From Dialister sp900541485 (GTDB lineage: Bacteria; Bacillota; Negativicutes; Veillonellales; Dialisteraceae): a DNA stretch of 64,000 nucleotides. The stretch spans positions 1,553,611 through 1,617,610 of the forward strand of contig OZ221974.1 of NCBI GenBank assembly GCA_965119665.1, written 5' to 3'. Below are positions 1-7,884 of the stretch, piece by piece. The position numbers were made by a program, and so were the translations under genes. Under the pieces are notes generated by a model. It had not been told where the DNA came from, did no database searches, and worked only from the letters and a program-made list of their open reading frames with translations. Each line of letters starts with the position of its first letter. The stretch's first letter is position 1.

Positions 1-69
1 TTTATCCGAAATGCTTTCCCACAGAATGAATGCCACAAAAGAAGCATGTTAACCAAGAATTTAAATTAA
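1..69 (+). other. 5' edge, possible tail of an upstream gene
   Basis: The first bases lie upstream of lptB. Two forward frames are open from base 1, closing at 50-52 and 67-69, so either could be the last residues of a truncated upstream gene. In LPS-exporting bacteria an LptA/OstA gene often precedes lptB, but 16 to 22 residues are not enough to identify it. No promoter is evident, so lptB may be inside an operon that starts before the window. Confidence 0.25.
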
Positions 70-78
70 GGATAACAA

Positions 79-801
79 ATGAAAATAGAAACGCATGGAT
101 TATTAAAAAAATATGGTGAGCGGACAGTTGTTAATGATGTGAATATAGAAGTGAACCAAGGAACTGTTGTCGGATTACTGGGGCCGAACGGGGCAGGAAA
201 AACAACAACTTTTTATATGATTGTCGGGATTATACATCCCGATAAAGGAGACGTTACTGTTGACGGGACGTCTTTGGCGGACATGCCTATTCATCAAAGA
301 AATAAGTTTGGTATCAGCTATCTTCCGCAAGAAGCTTCTATTTTCAGAAAAATGACTGTTTGGGAAAACTTGATGTCTCTCTTGGAAACGCGACAAGAAT
401 TGACGGAAGAGGAGCGTATAAAAAAAGCGGAAGCTCTTCTTGAAGAGTTTCATATTACCCATGTAAAAGATACAAGAGGAGATGCTCTTTCCGGCGGTGA
501 ACGGAGACGTGTAGAAATCGCGAGATCGCTTACGATGGACCCCTCGTTTATTTTGCTTGACGAACCTTTTGCCGGTGTGGATCCTTTGGCTGTAGAAGAT
601 ATACAAAGCGTAGTCATGCATTTGAAAGCGAGAGGCATCGGCATACTCATTACAGATCACAATGTAAGAGAAACACTGAGAATTGTTGATAATGCCTATA
701 TTTTATCAGAAGGGAAAATTTTACTTAGCGGTAAAGCAGAAGAAATTTCAGTCAACCCGCTGGCAAGAAAATTTTATCTGGGAGAGAATTTCAGTTTATG
801 A
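79..801 (+). CDS. lptB: LPS export ABC transporter ATP-binding protein LptB
   Basis: This 240-residue protein is the cytoplasmic ATPase that drives lipopolysaccharide extraction from the inner membrane together with LptF/LptG. Visible motifs are the Walker A GPNGAGKTT (residues 35-43), the ABC signature LSGGERRR (about 137-144) and the Walker B plus catalytic Glu in ILLDEPFAGVDP, followed by the switch His in ITDHNVRET. Length and motif spacing match the LptB family. An AAGGA site lies just upstream of the ATG. The gene is followed 28 bases later by an LptF/LptG permease, which supports the assignment over other ABC ATPases. It implies that the host has an outer membrane. Confidence 0.95.
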   Translation: MKIETHGLLKKYGERTVVNDVNIEVNQGTVVGLLGPNGAGKTTTFYMIVGIIHPDKGDVTVDGTSLADMPIHQRNKFGISYLPQEASIFRKMTVWENLMSLLETRQELTEEERIKKAEALLEEFHITHVKDTRGDALSGGERRRVEIARSLTMDPSFILLDEPFAGVDPLAVEDIQSVVMHLKARGIGILITDHNVRETLRIVDNAYILSEGKILLSGKAEEISVNPLARKFYLGENFSL

Positions 802-829
802 TATTTAGAAATTATAAGGAGGAATTCTG

Positions 830-1915
830 ATGCGTATACTTGATAAATATATCTTAAAAGAATTCCTCGGGCCGTTTCTTTTTGGAGTTGCTGCGTTTAC
901 TTCGATATTTTTAGGCGCAGATACTTTACTTAAAATAGCCGACTATGTGACTAAGTATGGTGCACCGGCACTGGCGGCCATTAAAATATTTATTCTTGCA
1001 TTGCCGAGAATTATTGTGTATACGTTCCCTATGGCTGTTCTCTTGGGCTCATTGATGGCTACGTCCCGGCTGTCCGGAGCCAGTGAACTGATTGTTATGC
1101 GAACATCGGGACAAAGCTTTATACGTCTGGCAAAACCTATTTTCGTAATTACCTTCATAATCAGTCTTTGTACGATTGCTTTTAATGAATATGTGGTTCC
1201 TTGGACAAATACAAAATATGAACAAGTTCTTCATATAGAAATCATGCAAAATTTGAATCCCGGAATAACAGATCATGTGATTATGCGGGATATACAAAAG
1301 GGACAGATTTCACACTTACTCTATGCAAGGCGGTATAATCCGGAAACTAAAACTCTTGAAAATATAACTCTGCAGGAATTTCAGAATGAAAAAGTAATCC
1401 GTGTGGAAAACGCTCCGGCCGCCACGTGGGAAAATGGTACATGGATCATGAAAGACGGGATTATTTATGACCTGTCTGATGATGGAGTTAACCGGATGAT
1501 GCATTTTAAGAAACAAGCGATTCCCTATGTCCAATCACCGGAAGATATTCCAAAAGAAAAAAAGAATTATGATGAAATGACAATCCGTGAGCTGCTGGTG
1601 GCAAGTAAAGCCTATGCGGCAGCTCATGCAGATATAACACCGATATATATGGAAATTCATCGCAGGTTTTCATTGCCAATGGCCAGCTTTGTTTTTTCTC
1701 TGGTAGGAGCTCCTCTGGGAGTTCAAAAACAAAGGTCTTCATCTTCTATCGGTTTCGGACTTTCTGTAGTAATTATTTTTATATATTATGCGGTCATGAC
1801 ATTTTTGGAAGCTTTGGGGAATGCACATATGTTGTCTCCTTTTATAGCGGTATGGCTTCCTAATTTTATTGCATGTATTTGCGGAGTATTCCTTATTAAA
1901 AAGGCTAATAATTGA
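830..1915 (+). CDS. LptF/LptG family LPS export permease
   Basis: A 361-residue inner-membrane permease of the YjgP/YjgQ family, which pairs with LptB to move LPS toward the periplasmic bridge. The N-terminus (ILDKYILKEFLGPF) is the family hallmark. About three hydrophobic segments fill residues 10-120, a soluble jelly-roll-like periplasmic domain spans about 130-270, and three more membrane helices follow (about 280-358). It starts at an ATG behind a strong AAGGAGG site. Only one such permease is visible here; in many Negativicutes a single LptF/G-type protein accompanies LptB, or the second lies elsewhere. LptF and LptG cannot be told apart by eye. Confidence 0.9.
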   Translation: MRILDKYILKEFLGPFLFGVAAFTSIFLGADTLLKIADYVTKYGAPALAAIKIFILALPRIIVYTFPMAVLLGSLMATSRLSGASELIVMRTSGQSFIRLAKPIFVITFIISLCTIAFNEYVVPWTNTKYEQVLHIEIMQNLNPGITDHVIMRDIQKGQISHLLYARRYNPETKTLENITLQEFQNEKVIRVENAPAATWENGTWIMKDGIIYDLSDDGVNRMMHFKKQAIPYVQSPEDIPKEKKNYDEMTIRELLVASKAYAAAHADITPIYMEIHRRFSLPMASFVFSLVGAPLGVQKQRSSSSIGFGLSVVIIFIYYAVMTFLEALGNAHMLSPFIAVWLPNFIACICGVFLIKKANN

Positions 1916-1928
1916 GGTGGAGGTATAT

Positions 1929-3119
1929 ATGTTTATTGGTATTGCCATGTTTCTCGTTCTGATGATTATGGGCGGGGTCATTGCATTTCTTGGTGATAAA
2001 ATCGGATCGAAGGTAGGGAAAAAAAGACTTTCTCTTTTTGGTTTACGCCCCAAATACACCTCTATTATTGTTACTATTATTTCAGGAATTCTGATATCTT
2101 TTTTGACAATAGCGGCACTTGCAGTAGTAAATGAAAATGTACGGGTTGCATTATTCGGATTAAGCCGGCTTCAAGAGAGAATGGCAAATTTAAATCAGGA
2201 AATTGAAGTTAAAAACAAGGAACTGGAAGAAGGAAAGCAACAACTGAAGGAACGAAATAAAGAATACAAATATATGACACTCCGTTCTGAGAATATATCT
2301 AAAGAACTGGAACGGGTAGAAAGTCAACGGGCGTATGCAGAAACAGAATTATCTGTCGTACAAAAAGCTTATGATGAAGCTCGGCAGGGAGTAGAAGCAT
2401 CTGCGGAAGAAATTCAAAAATTAGAAAAAACAAAGGAAGAGCTTTCTGGAAATATTTCCAAGTTGAATAAAGAAAAAGAGTCTCTTCTCGGAAATATAGC
2501 GGCTATCAGAGAAGGTACCGTTGTGTTCAGAGCAGGCCAGGTTTTAACCGATGCGGTTGTCGATGAAAATATGACGAAAGAACAATCGGAGCAGGTTTTA
2601 AGTAGCATATTAAATGACATAAATAATTTACTGAAAGACAGAATGAATGTAAAAGATAAAGATGCATATTTGGTAAGGATGCCGCAAGTATCTTTTGATT
2701 CTGCCGTAGAAAAAGTAAAAGAAGCCAAAAATAAAAAATTAGTTCGTGTAGTGGCAGCAGGAAACCTGATTTTGGGAGAACCCGCTATTGTTGAATTTGA
2801 TGTTTTTGACAATAACCTGATTTTCTTAAAAAATGAAACGATTATGAAGGCGGAAATGTTCAACTATGGAAACCTCAAACGTCCTGATGCACAAGTACTC
2901 CGCTTACTGAATGACTTAAACCATTACGCAAAGGGTAAAGGTGTACTTCCCGACCCGATTACAGGAAAAATAGGGCAACTGGAAGGACAGGAACTGCTTA
3001 ACGTTATCGAAAAAGTTAAAGCCTATAACAGCAAATGTACGCTTATTATCAAAGCGAAGAAAGATATTTATTCAGAAGGGCCTTTGCTGATTGATGTAGA
3101 GGTAGTAAAGGAAATGTAA
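1929..3119 (+). CDS. DUF3084-family coiled-coil membrane protein
   Basis: I take the start at ATG 1929 (396 residues, MFIGIAMFLV), because a GAGGTGGAGG ribosome site sits directly before it; an in-frame ATG 60 bases upstream lies inside the preceding gene. Two hydrophobic segments (about 1-25 and 43-65) anchor the protein. A long Glu/Lys-rich coiled coil (about 78-190) and a mixed alpha/beta C-terminal region follow. The architecture fits DUF3084, a family of unknown function seen in cyanobacteria and diderm Firmicutes. Its stop codon directly abuts the ATG of the next gene, so the two are very probably co-translated. Confidence 0.75.
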   Translation: MFIGIAMFLVLMIMGGVIAFLGDKIGSKVGKKRLSLFGLRPKYTSIIVTIISGILISFLTIAALAVVNENVRVALFGLSRLQERMANLNQEIEVKNKELEEGKQQLKERNKEYKYMTLRSENISKELERVESQRAYAETELSVVQKAYDEARQGVEASAEEIQKLEKTKEELSGNISKLNKEKESLLGNIAAIREGTVVFRAGQVLTDAVVDENMTKEQSEQVLSSILNDINNLLKDRMNVKDKDAYLVRMPQVSFDSAVEKVKEAKNKKLVRVVAAGNLILGEPAIVEFDVFDNNLIFLKNETIMKAEMFNYGNLKRPDAQVLRLLNDLNHYAKGKGVLPDPITGKIGQLEGQELLNVIEKVKAYNSKCTLIIKAKKDIYSEGPLLIDVEVVKEM

Positions 3120-3554
3120 ATGATACTTGCAGCCGATCCCGGATCCGTAAAAACAGGGCTGGCGGTTTTACGGGAAGATGGGACTCTCATTTGGAAAGGC
3201 ATCATCCCGACCGGGGAACTTGAGTATACCCTGAAAGAAATTATGTTTGCATATATAATTGATGTTTTTGTGATTGGAAACGGAACACACCACAAAGAGG
3301 TCAAAAAACAAGTATGCAATTGGTTCGCTGCGATGAATAAAAATATACAAACAGCGGTGGTCAATGAAAAGTACACGACAGAAATGGGAGAAGCTTGGTT
3401 CTGGAAATACAATCCCCCTCAAGGGTTTAAACGGCTTATACCTAAAGGACTACGCACGGTACCTGTTCCTATTGATGACTATGTAGCTTGGATTATCGGA
3501 TGTATTTACTTGGGAATTGTCAAAGAAGAAGATGTAAAGCACAAAAAAATCTGA
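3120..3554 (+). CDS. RNase H-fold YqgF/RuvX-like protein
   Basis: 144 residues beginning with the RNase H-fold strand motif ILAADPGSVKTGLAV (catalytic-type Asp at residue 6). Further blocks are VFVIGNGT (about 49-56), VNEKYTT (about 80-86) and a late Asp pair in VPIDDYVAW (about 119-127). This order of acidic residues is that of YqgF/RuvX or RuvC-like nucleases, which act on pre-16S rRNA ends or DNA junctions. It is diverged from classical YqgF, so the substrate is not assigned. It abuts the DUF3084 gene with no gap; I recall that pairing from cyanobacteria as well, which hints at a conserved functional partnership. Confidence 0.65.
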   Translation: MILAADPGSVKTGLAVLREDGTLIWKGIIPTGELEYTLKEIMFAYIIDVFVIGNGTHHKEVKKQVCNWFAAMNKNIQTAVVNEKYTTEMGEAWFWKYNPPQGFKRLIPKGLRTVPVPIDDYVAWIIGCIYLGIVKEEDVKHKKI

Positions 3555-3564
3555 ATAAGATTAA

Positions 3565-3593
3565 TTGACATTGCTTTGTATATGTAATATAAT
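3565..3593 (+). promoter_or_regulatory. Consensus sigma-70 promoter of the tRNA-Pro/Arg unit
   Basis: TTGACA at 3565-3570 and TATAAT at 3588-3593 are separated by exactly 17 bases, a perfect consensus promoter ending 12 bases before the first tRNA. Confidence 0.9.
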
Positions 3594-3605
3594 TATTCGG
3601 TATTA

Positions 3606-3681
3606 CGGGGCATGGCGCAGTTGGTAGCGCACCTGCTTTGGGAGCAGGGGGTCGCCAGTTCGAGTCCGGCTGCCCCGACCA
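3606..3681 (+). tRNA. tRNA-Pro(UGG)
   Basis: A 76-base cloverleaf with acceptor CGGGGCA/TGCCCCG, anticodon loop TTTGGGA (anticodon TGG), a standard T loop and an encoded CCA end. Confidence 0.95.
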
Positions 3682-3684
3682 CAT

Positions 3685-3761
<77 letters not shown>

Positions 3762-3820
3762 ACAAAGACACGACCAGTTTGCTTTTGCAAATGGTAATGC
3801 CCTGTAGTAATTACCGGAAT

Positions 3821-3848
3821 AAGACTCTGAATTTTCAGGGTCTTTTTT
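3821..3848 (+). terminator. Terminator of the tRNA-Pro/Arg unit
   Basis: AAGACTCTG / CAGGGTCTT form a stem with one G-U pair around an AATTTT loop, followed by a run of T. Confidence 0.85.
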
Positions 3849-4029
3849 CGTGCGTAAAATCATATTTATATGGGAAACAGTCGGTCTGATTGATTTATGG
3901 GGATTGGTATCTAAAGATTTTCTGCTTTTTGCTATTTGTAATAACGCCTGATACACGTATATATTATATTTGATATTACATTAGAATGATTTCTTTCTAA
4001 CCGTAATAGATAGAGAAAGGTTGGCGTTT

Positions 4030-4131
4030 ATGGGAAGAAAGAAGTTAAAGCAAGAAAAAGCTGAACGGAAAAAATCAAAGTGTACAGTGCGGAAATGGGT
4101 TGTGTATGATTTTGTTAATTGGAAAAAATAA
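4030..4131 (+). CDS. Small basic hypothetical protein (33 aa)
   Basis: A short ORF encodes 33 residues that begin MGRKKLKQEKAERKKSK and end in a WVVYDFVNWKK tail. An AGAAAGG stretch nine bases before the ATG could act as a ribosome site. Composition is strongly Lys/Arg-rich in the first half and aromatic at the end. I recognise no family. The gene lies alone between the tRNA terminator and the next small gene, so it may be spurious. Confidence 0.4.
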   Translation: MGRKKLKQEKAERKKSKCTVRKWVVYDFVNWKK

Positions 4132-4217
4132 TGATGGCTACCGGATGGAAATGTGCTAAGATGATAGATATCAGAGATTACTATCAGCATATTTAAAAAG
4201 TGAAAGGAGAGGAGGGC

Positions 4218-4391
4218 ATGAAAATTAAAGCATTAGATTGTGTTTTGTTAAAGGACGGGCGGGAAGTGGTTATACTTGAGGATTCAATTCCAGGCTATTA
4301 CTTAGTAGAAGATGGTGATGTTGAAAAAAACGGGGCGCTACCGTATACCATAACAGAAGAGGATATAGCTAAGATCACATATATAGCGTAA
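4218..4391 (+). CDS. Small hypothetical protein, DUF4926-like
   Basis: 57 residues from ATG 4218, which sits behind an AAGGAGAGGAGG site; an upstream GTG at 4200 overlaps that site and is less likely. The sequence reads as a small beta-barrel: LDCVLLKDGREVVILED, then YYLVEDGD, then ITEEDIAKI. This resembles DUF4926-type or SH3-like small proteins often linked to toxin-antitoxin or regulatory loci, but the similarity is weak. A terminator follows directly, so it is a single-gene unit. Confidence 0.6.
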   Translation: MKIKALDCVLLKDGREVVILEDSIPGYYLVEDGDVEKNGALPYTITEEDIAKITYIA

Positions 4392-4395
4392 GCAG

Positions 4396-4426
4396 ACCGC
4401 CGAGGTATCAAGCTCGACGGTTTTTT
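4396..4426 (+). terminator. Intrinsic terminator after the 57-aa gene
   Basis: ACCG.CGAG / CTCG.CGGT stem with one internal mismatch, then six T. Confidence 0.85.
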
Positions 4427-4847
4427 AGTGAGGAAGAAGTATATTTGAAACAGATAATTTTAGCGTTATTTGTAAAAGGTAAAGAGTATTGAGAAAGCGT
4501 GGATTATGAAAAGTTTGACAAAGAGCATTTTGCCACGGATTTTTTTAGTACCGGAAATAATTTAACAACAATCATCTTTTGTAACAATGGGTGATTATTT
4601 TATGATTTTTGCTATTTCTTTTCTTTTAAATATACAATCGGACAGGTGCGTAAATCGTTTCAAAAATCCGGACGGTTAAATTTTTAAAAAACAGAATTTC
4701 TTTTCTTGCAAAATTTTATAGATAGGAGTATCATATTGTTCTGATTGATTAACGTTGCATTCTTGTTATCACAGATTTTAGAATGCATAAAATAATCGGA
4801 TAAGAGACCTAATTCTTTATAGATATTTATTTGGGAGGTGTCCGTAT
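4427..4847. other. Gene-poor stretch before rpoD
   Basis: No convincing gene is seen in these 420 bases. A weak hairpin (AATCATC 4570-4576 with GGTGATT 4590-4596, then ATTTT) may be a terminator. TTGCAT at 4755-4760 and TAGAAT at 4779-4784 with an 18-base spacer form a candidate rpoD promoter, leaving a leader of about 60 bases. Confidence 0.4.
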
Positions 4848-6017
4848 TTGGCTGCGAAAGCAACACAAATTTCCAAATGGCTGAAGGAGTTACAGGCCAA
4901 AGTAAATGAAGACGGAAATATTTCATATGATGAAATTCTTTCTTTTATAAAAGAAAAATCAGCGAATCAGAAACAAATGGATGCTATTTTTAAGGGAATC
5001 CATGAACGGGGAATTGAAATCGTCTATGAGGAAGCCGGGGAGGACCAGGACGATTTATTCAGCGAGGAAAATGCTGAAGATATTCCGGAAGAGGACGATT
5101 CGGAAAATGATGATGAAGAAAAAGAATGGGAAAAGGAAGAAATTGAAGTTTCTGCCGATTCGGCTGGCGTAACCGATCCCGTTCGTTTATACCTGAGAGA
5201 ATGCGGTACGACTCCGCTCCTTACTTCTGAACAGGAAATGAGTCTTGCCCAAACAATTGAAATTGGAAAAATGCCGGGCGCGACGGCGGAGCAAAAGGAA
5301 GCGGCAGCGATTGCCAAGCAAGAAATGGCGAATGCCAATCTCCGCCTGGTTGTTTCTATAGCAAAGAAATATCCTGGTCGCGGTATGCCTTTCTTGGATT
5401 TGATCCAGGAAGGAAATATGGGTCTTCTCAAGGCAGTAGATAAATTCGATTATACAAAAGGCTATAAGTTCAGTACTTATGCGACATGGTGGATTCGGCA
5501 GGCCATTACCCGCTCTATTGCAGACCAGGCAAGAACAATACGCGTGCCGGTACATATGGTGGAAACCATTAATAAGATGAATAGAGTGGGACGCCGTTTT
5601 CTTCAGGAACACGGGCGAGAAGCAACCAATGAGGAATTGGCGAAAGAAATGGAAACCAGCGTAGAAAAAATCAGAGAAGCGAAAAAAGCAGCGCAGGATC
5701 CGATTTCCTTGGAAACACCGATTGGAGAAAAGGAAGATTCTCACTTAGGAGACTTTATTGAAGATCAGAAAACAGCTTCGCCTGAAGATGAAGCTGCAGC
5801 AACTATGAGGCGCGAACAAATTCATAAACTCTTGGATACCTTGACGGAAAGAGAAAAAGGTGTCATAGAGTTGCGTTATGGTATTGATGATGGTACGCAA
5901 AGAACGCTTGAAGAAGTGGGCAAGCATTTCGGGGTTACCCGTGAACGTATCCGTCAGATAGAAGGTAAGGCTTTAAAGAAATTAAAAAAGTTAGCTGTTC
6001 CTATGGCCGGCCTCTAA
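4848..6017 (+). CDS. rpoD: Primary RNA polymerase sigma factor RpoD (sigma-70)
   Basis: 389 residues; the start is a TTG codon behind a GGGAGGTG site. An N-terminal helical domain and a strongly acidic linker (about residues 60-100, many Glu/Asp) precede region 1.2 (VRLYLRECGTTPLLT). Region 2 carries DLIQEGNMGLLKAVDKF, GYKFSTYATWWIRQAI and the -10 recognition helix. Region 3 includes RTIRVPVHM, and region 4 ends in the -35 recognition helix VTRERIRQIEGKALKKLK. The size is that of Firmicute SigA proteins. It stands alone rather than behind dnaG, at least within this window. Confidence 0.97.
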   Translation: MAAKATQISKWLKELQAKVNEDGNISYDEILSFIKEKSANQKQMDAIFKGIHERGIEIVYEEAGEDQDDLFSEENAEDIPEEDDSENDDEEKEWEKEEIEVSADSAGVTDPVRLYLRECGTTPLLTSEQEMSLAQTIEIGKMPGATAEQKEAAAIAKQEMANANLRLVVSIAKKYPGRGMPFLDLIQEGNMGLLKAVDKFDYTKGYKFSTYATWWIRQAITRSIADQARTIRVPVHMVETINKMNRVGRRFLQEHGREATNEELAKEMETSVEKIREAKKAAQDPISLETPIGEKEDSHLGDFIEDQKTASPEDEAAATMRREQIHKLLDTLTEREKGVIELRYGIDDGTQRTLEEVGKHFGVTRERIRQIEGKALKKLKKLAVPMAGL

Positions 6018-6051
6018 TTGGAAAGGAATTTTTAAGCTTATAAATAACGGG

Positions 6052-6080
6052 TTGTAAATAGCTGACAACTATGATAGAAT
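6052..6080 (+). promoter_or_regulatory. Candidate rplS promoter
   Basis: TTGTAA (6052-6057) and TAGAAT (6075-6080) with a 17-base spacer. The leader of roughly 70 bases to the GTG start has short self-complementary segments (for example GGAC/GTCC), so L19-leader-type autoregulation is possible but not shown. Confidence 0.6.
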
Positions 6081-6154
6081 AATGGCGTTAATCTGGACAG
6101 TCCTCTGCCAAAATGCGATCGGCACGAATGTTCTGTGAGAAGGAGGAAAAGATC

Positions 6155-6496
6155 GTGAATATTATTGAAACATTGGAGAATGAACAGCTCCGCAATGACA
6201 TTCCTGCATTTCGTCCGGGAGATACCGTTCGTGTACATGCAAAGGTTGTCGAAGGAAAAACAGAAAGAATTCAGGTATTTGAAGGTGTCGTTATCGCCAG
6301 AAAAAACCATGGCGTCAGAGAGACCTTTACGGTACGTCGTATTTCCTATGGTGTGGGAGTAGAAAGAACGTTCCTGGTACATTCCCCGCGTTTGGCTAAA
6401 ATTGAAGTAAAACGCAGAGGTGTTGTTCGCCGTGCCAAGCTGTTTTATTTGCGCGGACTTTCCGGTAAAGCAGCAAGAATTAAAGAAAGAAAATAA
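6155..6496 (+). CDS. rplS: 50S ribosomal protein L19
   Basis: 113 residues from GTG 6155, placed by the AAGGAGG site at 6140-6146 and by the family N-terminus MNIIETLENEQLRNDIPAF; upstream in-frame codons belong to the leader. The core PGDTVRVHAKVVEGKTERIQ and IARKNHGVRETFTVRR match L19, which sits at the 30S-50S interface. It is a single-gene unit with its own promoter and terminator, not joined to trmD as in many bacteria. Confidence 0.97.
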   Translation: MNIIETLENEQLRNDIPAFRPGDTVRVHAKVVEGKTERIQVFEGVVIARKNHGVRETFTVRRISYGVGVERTFLVHSPRLAKIEVKRRGVVRRAKLFYLRGLSGKAARIKERK

Positions 6497-6502
6497 AAAG
6501 AA

Positions 6503-6530
6503 AAAGAGGGCCGTAAGGCCGTCTTTTTTT
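6503..6530 (+). terminator. Terminator of rplS
   Basis: AAAGAGGGCC / GGCCGTCTTT stem with a GTAA tetraloop and a following T tract. Confidence 0.9.
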
Positions 6531-6620
6531 TATGCTCCAAATATTGTATACTAACTCATAATATGAGAGCTCAGGTAATTGATTTATAAGTGGTTCGTGT
6601 ACTTTTAAATAAGGGGACGT

Positions 6621-7040
6621 ATGAAATATCTGAAGTGTTTATTGCCGGCCGTACTCATCGCGGGAATGGCCGGGACTGCTGTCTTTGCACAACAGGAAAC
6701 TGCCAATAAAATTAAAAGTGTTTTTGTTGTTGATTATTTGACAGTAGAAGTCGTTATGGAAAGACCCTTGACTGAAAAAGAGACAGACCCTTTGCGGATG
6801 ACTGCACCGAATTTTCAACCGGATTTTACCTTTAATGAGGGAGTGCATATGAGCGGAATGCCCATATTACAGGAGTCAGACGGATTTCATGAAAATACAT
6901 ACAGGATTCCTGTTACCGGATTAGATGAGGGCGTTATTTACCGTATTTCTTATAAAGGCCAGAAAGAGAAGACATTTAAGGCCTACTCCGGCAGGGAATT
7001 GGCAGAAAAATATCGTAATCGTTATGGGAGTTATTTTTAA
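6621..7040 (+). CDS. Exported protein of unknown function
   Basis: 139 residues with a clear signal peptide (MKYLKCLLPAVLIAGMAGTA then VFAQQ, cleavage likely after VFA). The mature part of about 115 residues is rich in beta-strand patterns and has no cysteine or metal motif. It contains KIKSVFVVDYLTVEVVM, which looks like the start of an Ig-like or SLH-associated beta domain, but I cannot name a family. Its TAA overlaps the ATG of trmL by one base, so it heads a tightly coupled operon with trmL, ylbF and murB. Confidence 0.75.
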   Translation: MKYLKCLLPAVLIAGMAGTAVFAQQETANKIKSVFVVDYLTVEVVMERPLTEKETDPLRMTAPNFQPDFTFNEGVHMSGMPILQESDGFHENTYRIPVTGLDEGVIYRISYKGQKEKTFKAYSGRELAEKYRNRYGSYF

Positions 7041-7534
7041 TGCATATTGTACTTGTTGAGCCGGAAATCCCGGGAAATACAGGAAACATTGCAAGACTAT
7101 GCGCTGCAGAACATTTGACACTGCACTTGGTGGAGCCGCTGGGATTTCAAATTGATGATAAGCATTTGAAAAGAGCAGGTCTGGACTATTGGGATTTATT
7201 GGATGTCCATGTACATCCCGGATATGAGTCGGTTGTTCAAATGTTAGCAGGCCATCATTTTTATTTCAACACAACAAAAGCAATTCATAGCTATACAGAT
7301 GTTTCCTTTGAAAAAGATGCGGTCTTAGTTTTCGGGAAAGAAACTAAGGGCCTTCCTGAAGAGTTATTATTGACACATAAGGATGATTGCATCCGTATAC
7401 CGATGATTGAAGAGGCACGTTCTCTTAATTTATCAAATGCGGTGGCTATTGTAGCGATGGAGGCACTTCGTCAAAACGGATTTCCCCATTTGCTTAAAGA
7501 AAGCGGACGTTTATTTAAAGGAGGAAGGAAATGA
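7040..7534 (+). CDS. trmL: tRNA (cytidine/uridine(34)-2'-O)-methyltransferase TrmL
   Basis: 164 residues of the SPOUT superfamily; the enzyme methylates the ribose of the wobble base in tRNA-Leu isoacceptors using S-adenosylmethionine. Family motifs are VEPEIPGNTGNIARLCAA (residues 6-23), LVFGKETKGLP near 95-105 and the knot segment IPMIEEARSLNLSNAVAIV. The length fits the TrmL/YibK group. Its 3' end overlaps ylbF by four bases. Confidence 0.92.
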   Translation: MHIVLVEPEIPGNTGNIARLCAAEHLTLHLVEPLGFQIDDKHLKRAGLDYWDLLDVHVHPGYESVVQMLAGHHFYFNTTKAIHSYTDVSFEKDAVLVFGKETKGLPEELLLTHKDDCIRIPMIEEARSLNLSNAVAIVAMEALRQNGFPHLLKESGRLFKGGRK

Positions 7535-7884
7535 ATACCTATGATGAAGCTTATGCATTGGCAAAAGCTATTAAAGAATGTGATGAAATGAAACGGTTAA
7601 TCGAGGCATCTGAAAAAATAAAAAATAATCCGGATGCCAAGAAAATGGTTAAAGATTACATTATGGCACAAATGAAAGCCGATTATGCCAAACTGGCAGG
7701 TCAAAGTGCCGACGAGAAAGATTACCAACATTTGCAAGAGCTTGCGGTCTTGGTAAGTAATAATAATGACGCACAAGAATATTTACAGGCTTTTATCAAA
7801 TGGAATCAGGTAGCCGCTGATTTACAAAAGATTATTTCTGACGCCATGGCGCAGGGGATGGATGTACTGGATCTGCAAAAATGA
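7531..7884 (+). CDS. ylbF: YlbF/YmcA family protein
   Basis: 117 residues, almost entirely helical. The pattern YDEAYALAKAIKECDEMKRL then KNNPDAKKMVKDYIMAQMKAD matches the YlbF (DUF964) family. In Bacillus, YlbF with YmcA and YaaT forms the complex that works with RNase Y in mRNA maturation; here only one family member is visible. ATGA-type overlaps on both sides place it inside the trmL-murB operon. Confidence 0.85.
   Translation: MNTYDEAYALAKAIKECDEMKRLIEASEKIKNNPDAKKMVKDYIMAQMKADYAKLAGQSADEKDYQHLQELAVLVSNNNDAQEYLQAFIKWNQVAADLQKIISDAMAQGMDVLDLQK

Noticed and set aside
4440..4500. 15-residue frame beginning with TTG after the terminator
   Set aside because: Too short and without a usable ribosome site.
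5024..5744. Two open frames on the minus strand inside rpoD
   Set aside because: Shadow frames of the sigma factor gene; Ser/Cys-rich sequence with no domain pattern.
6081..6154. Definite L19 leader RNA
   Set aside because: Short complementary segments exist, but the fold is not convincing by eye. Left as a possibility in the promoter entry.
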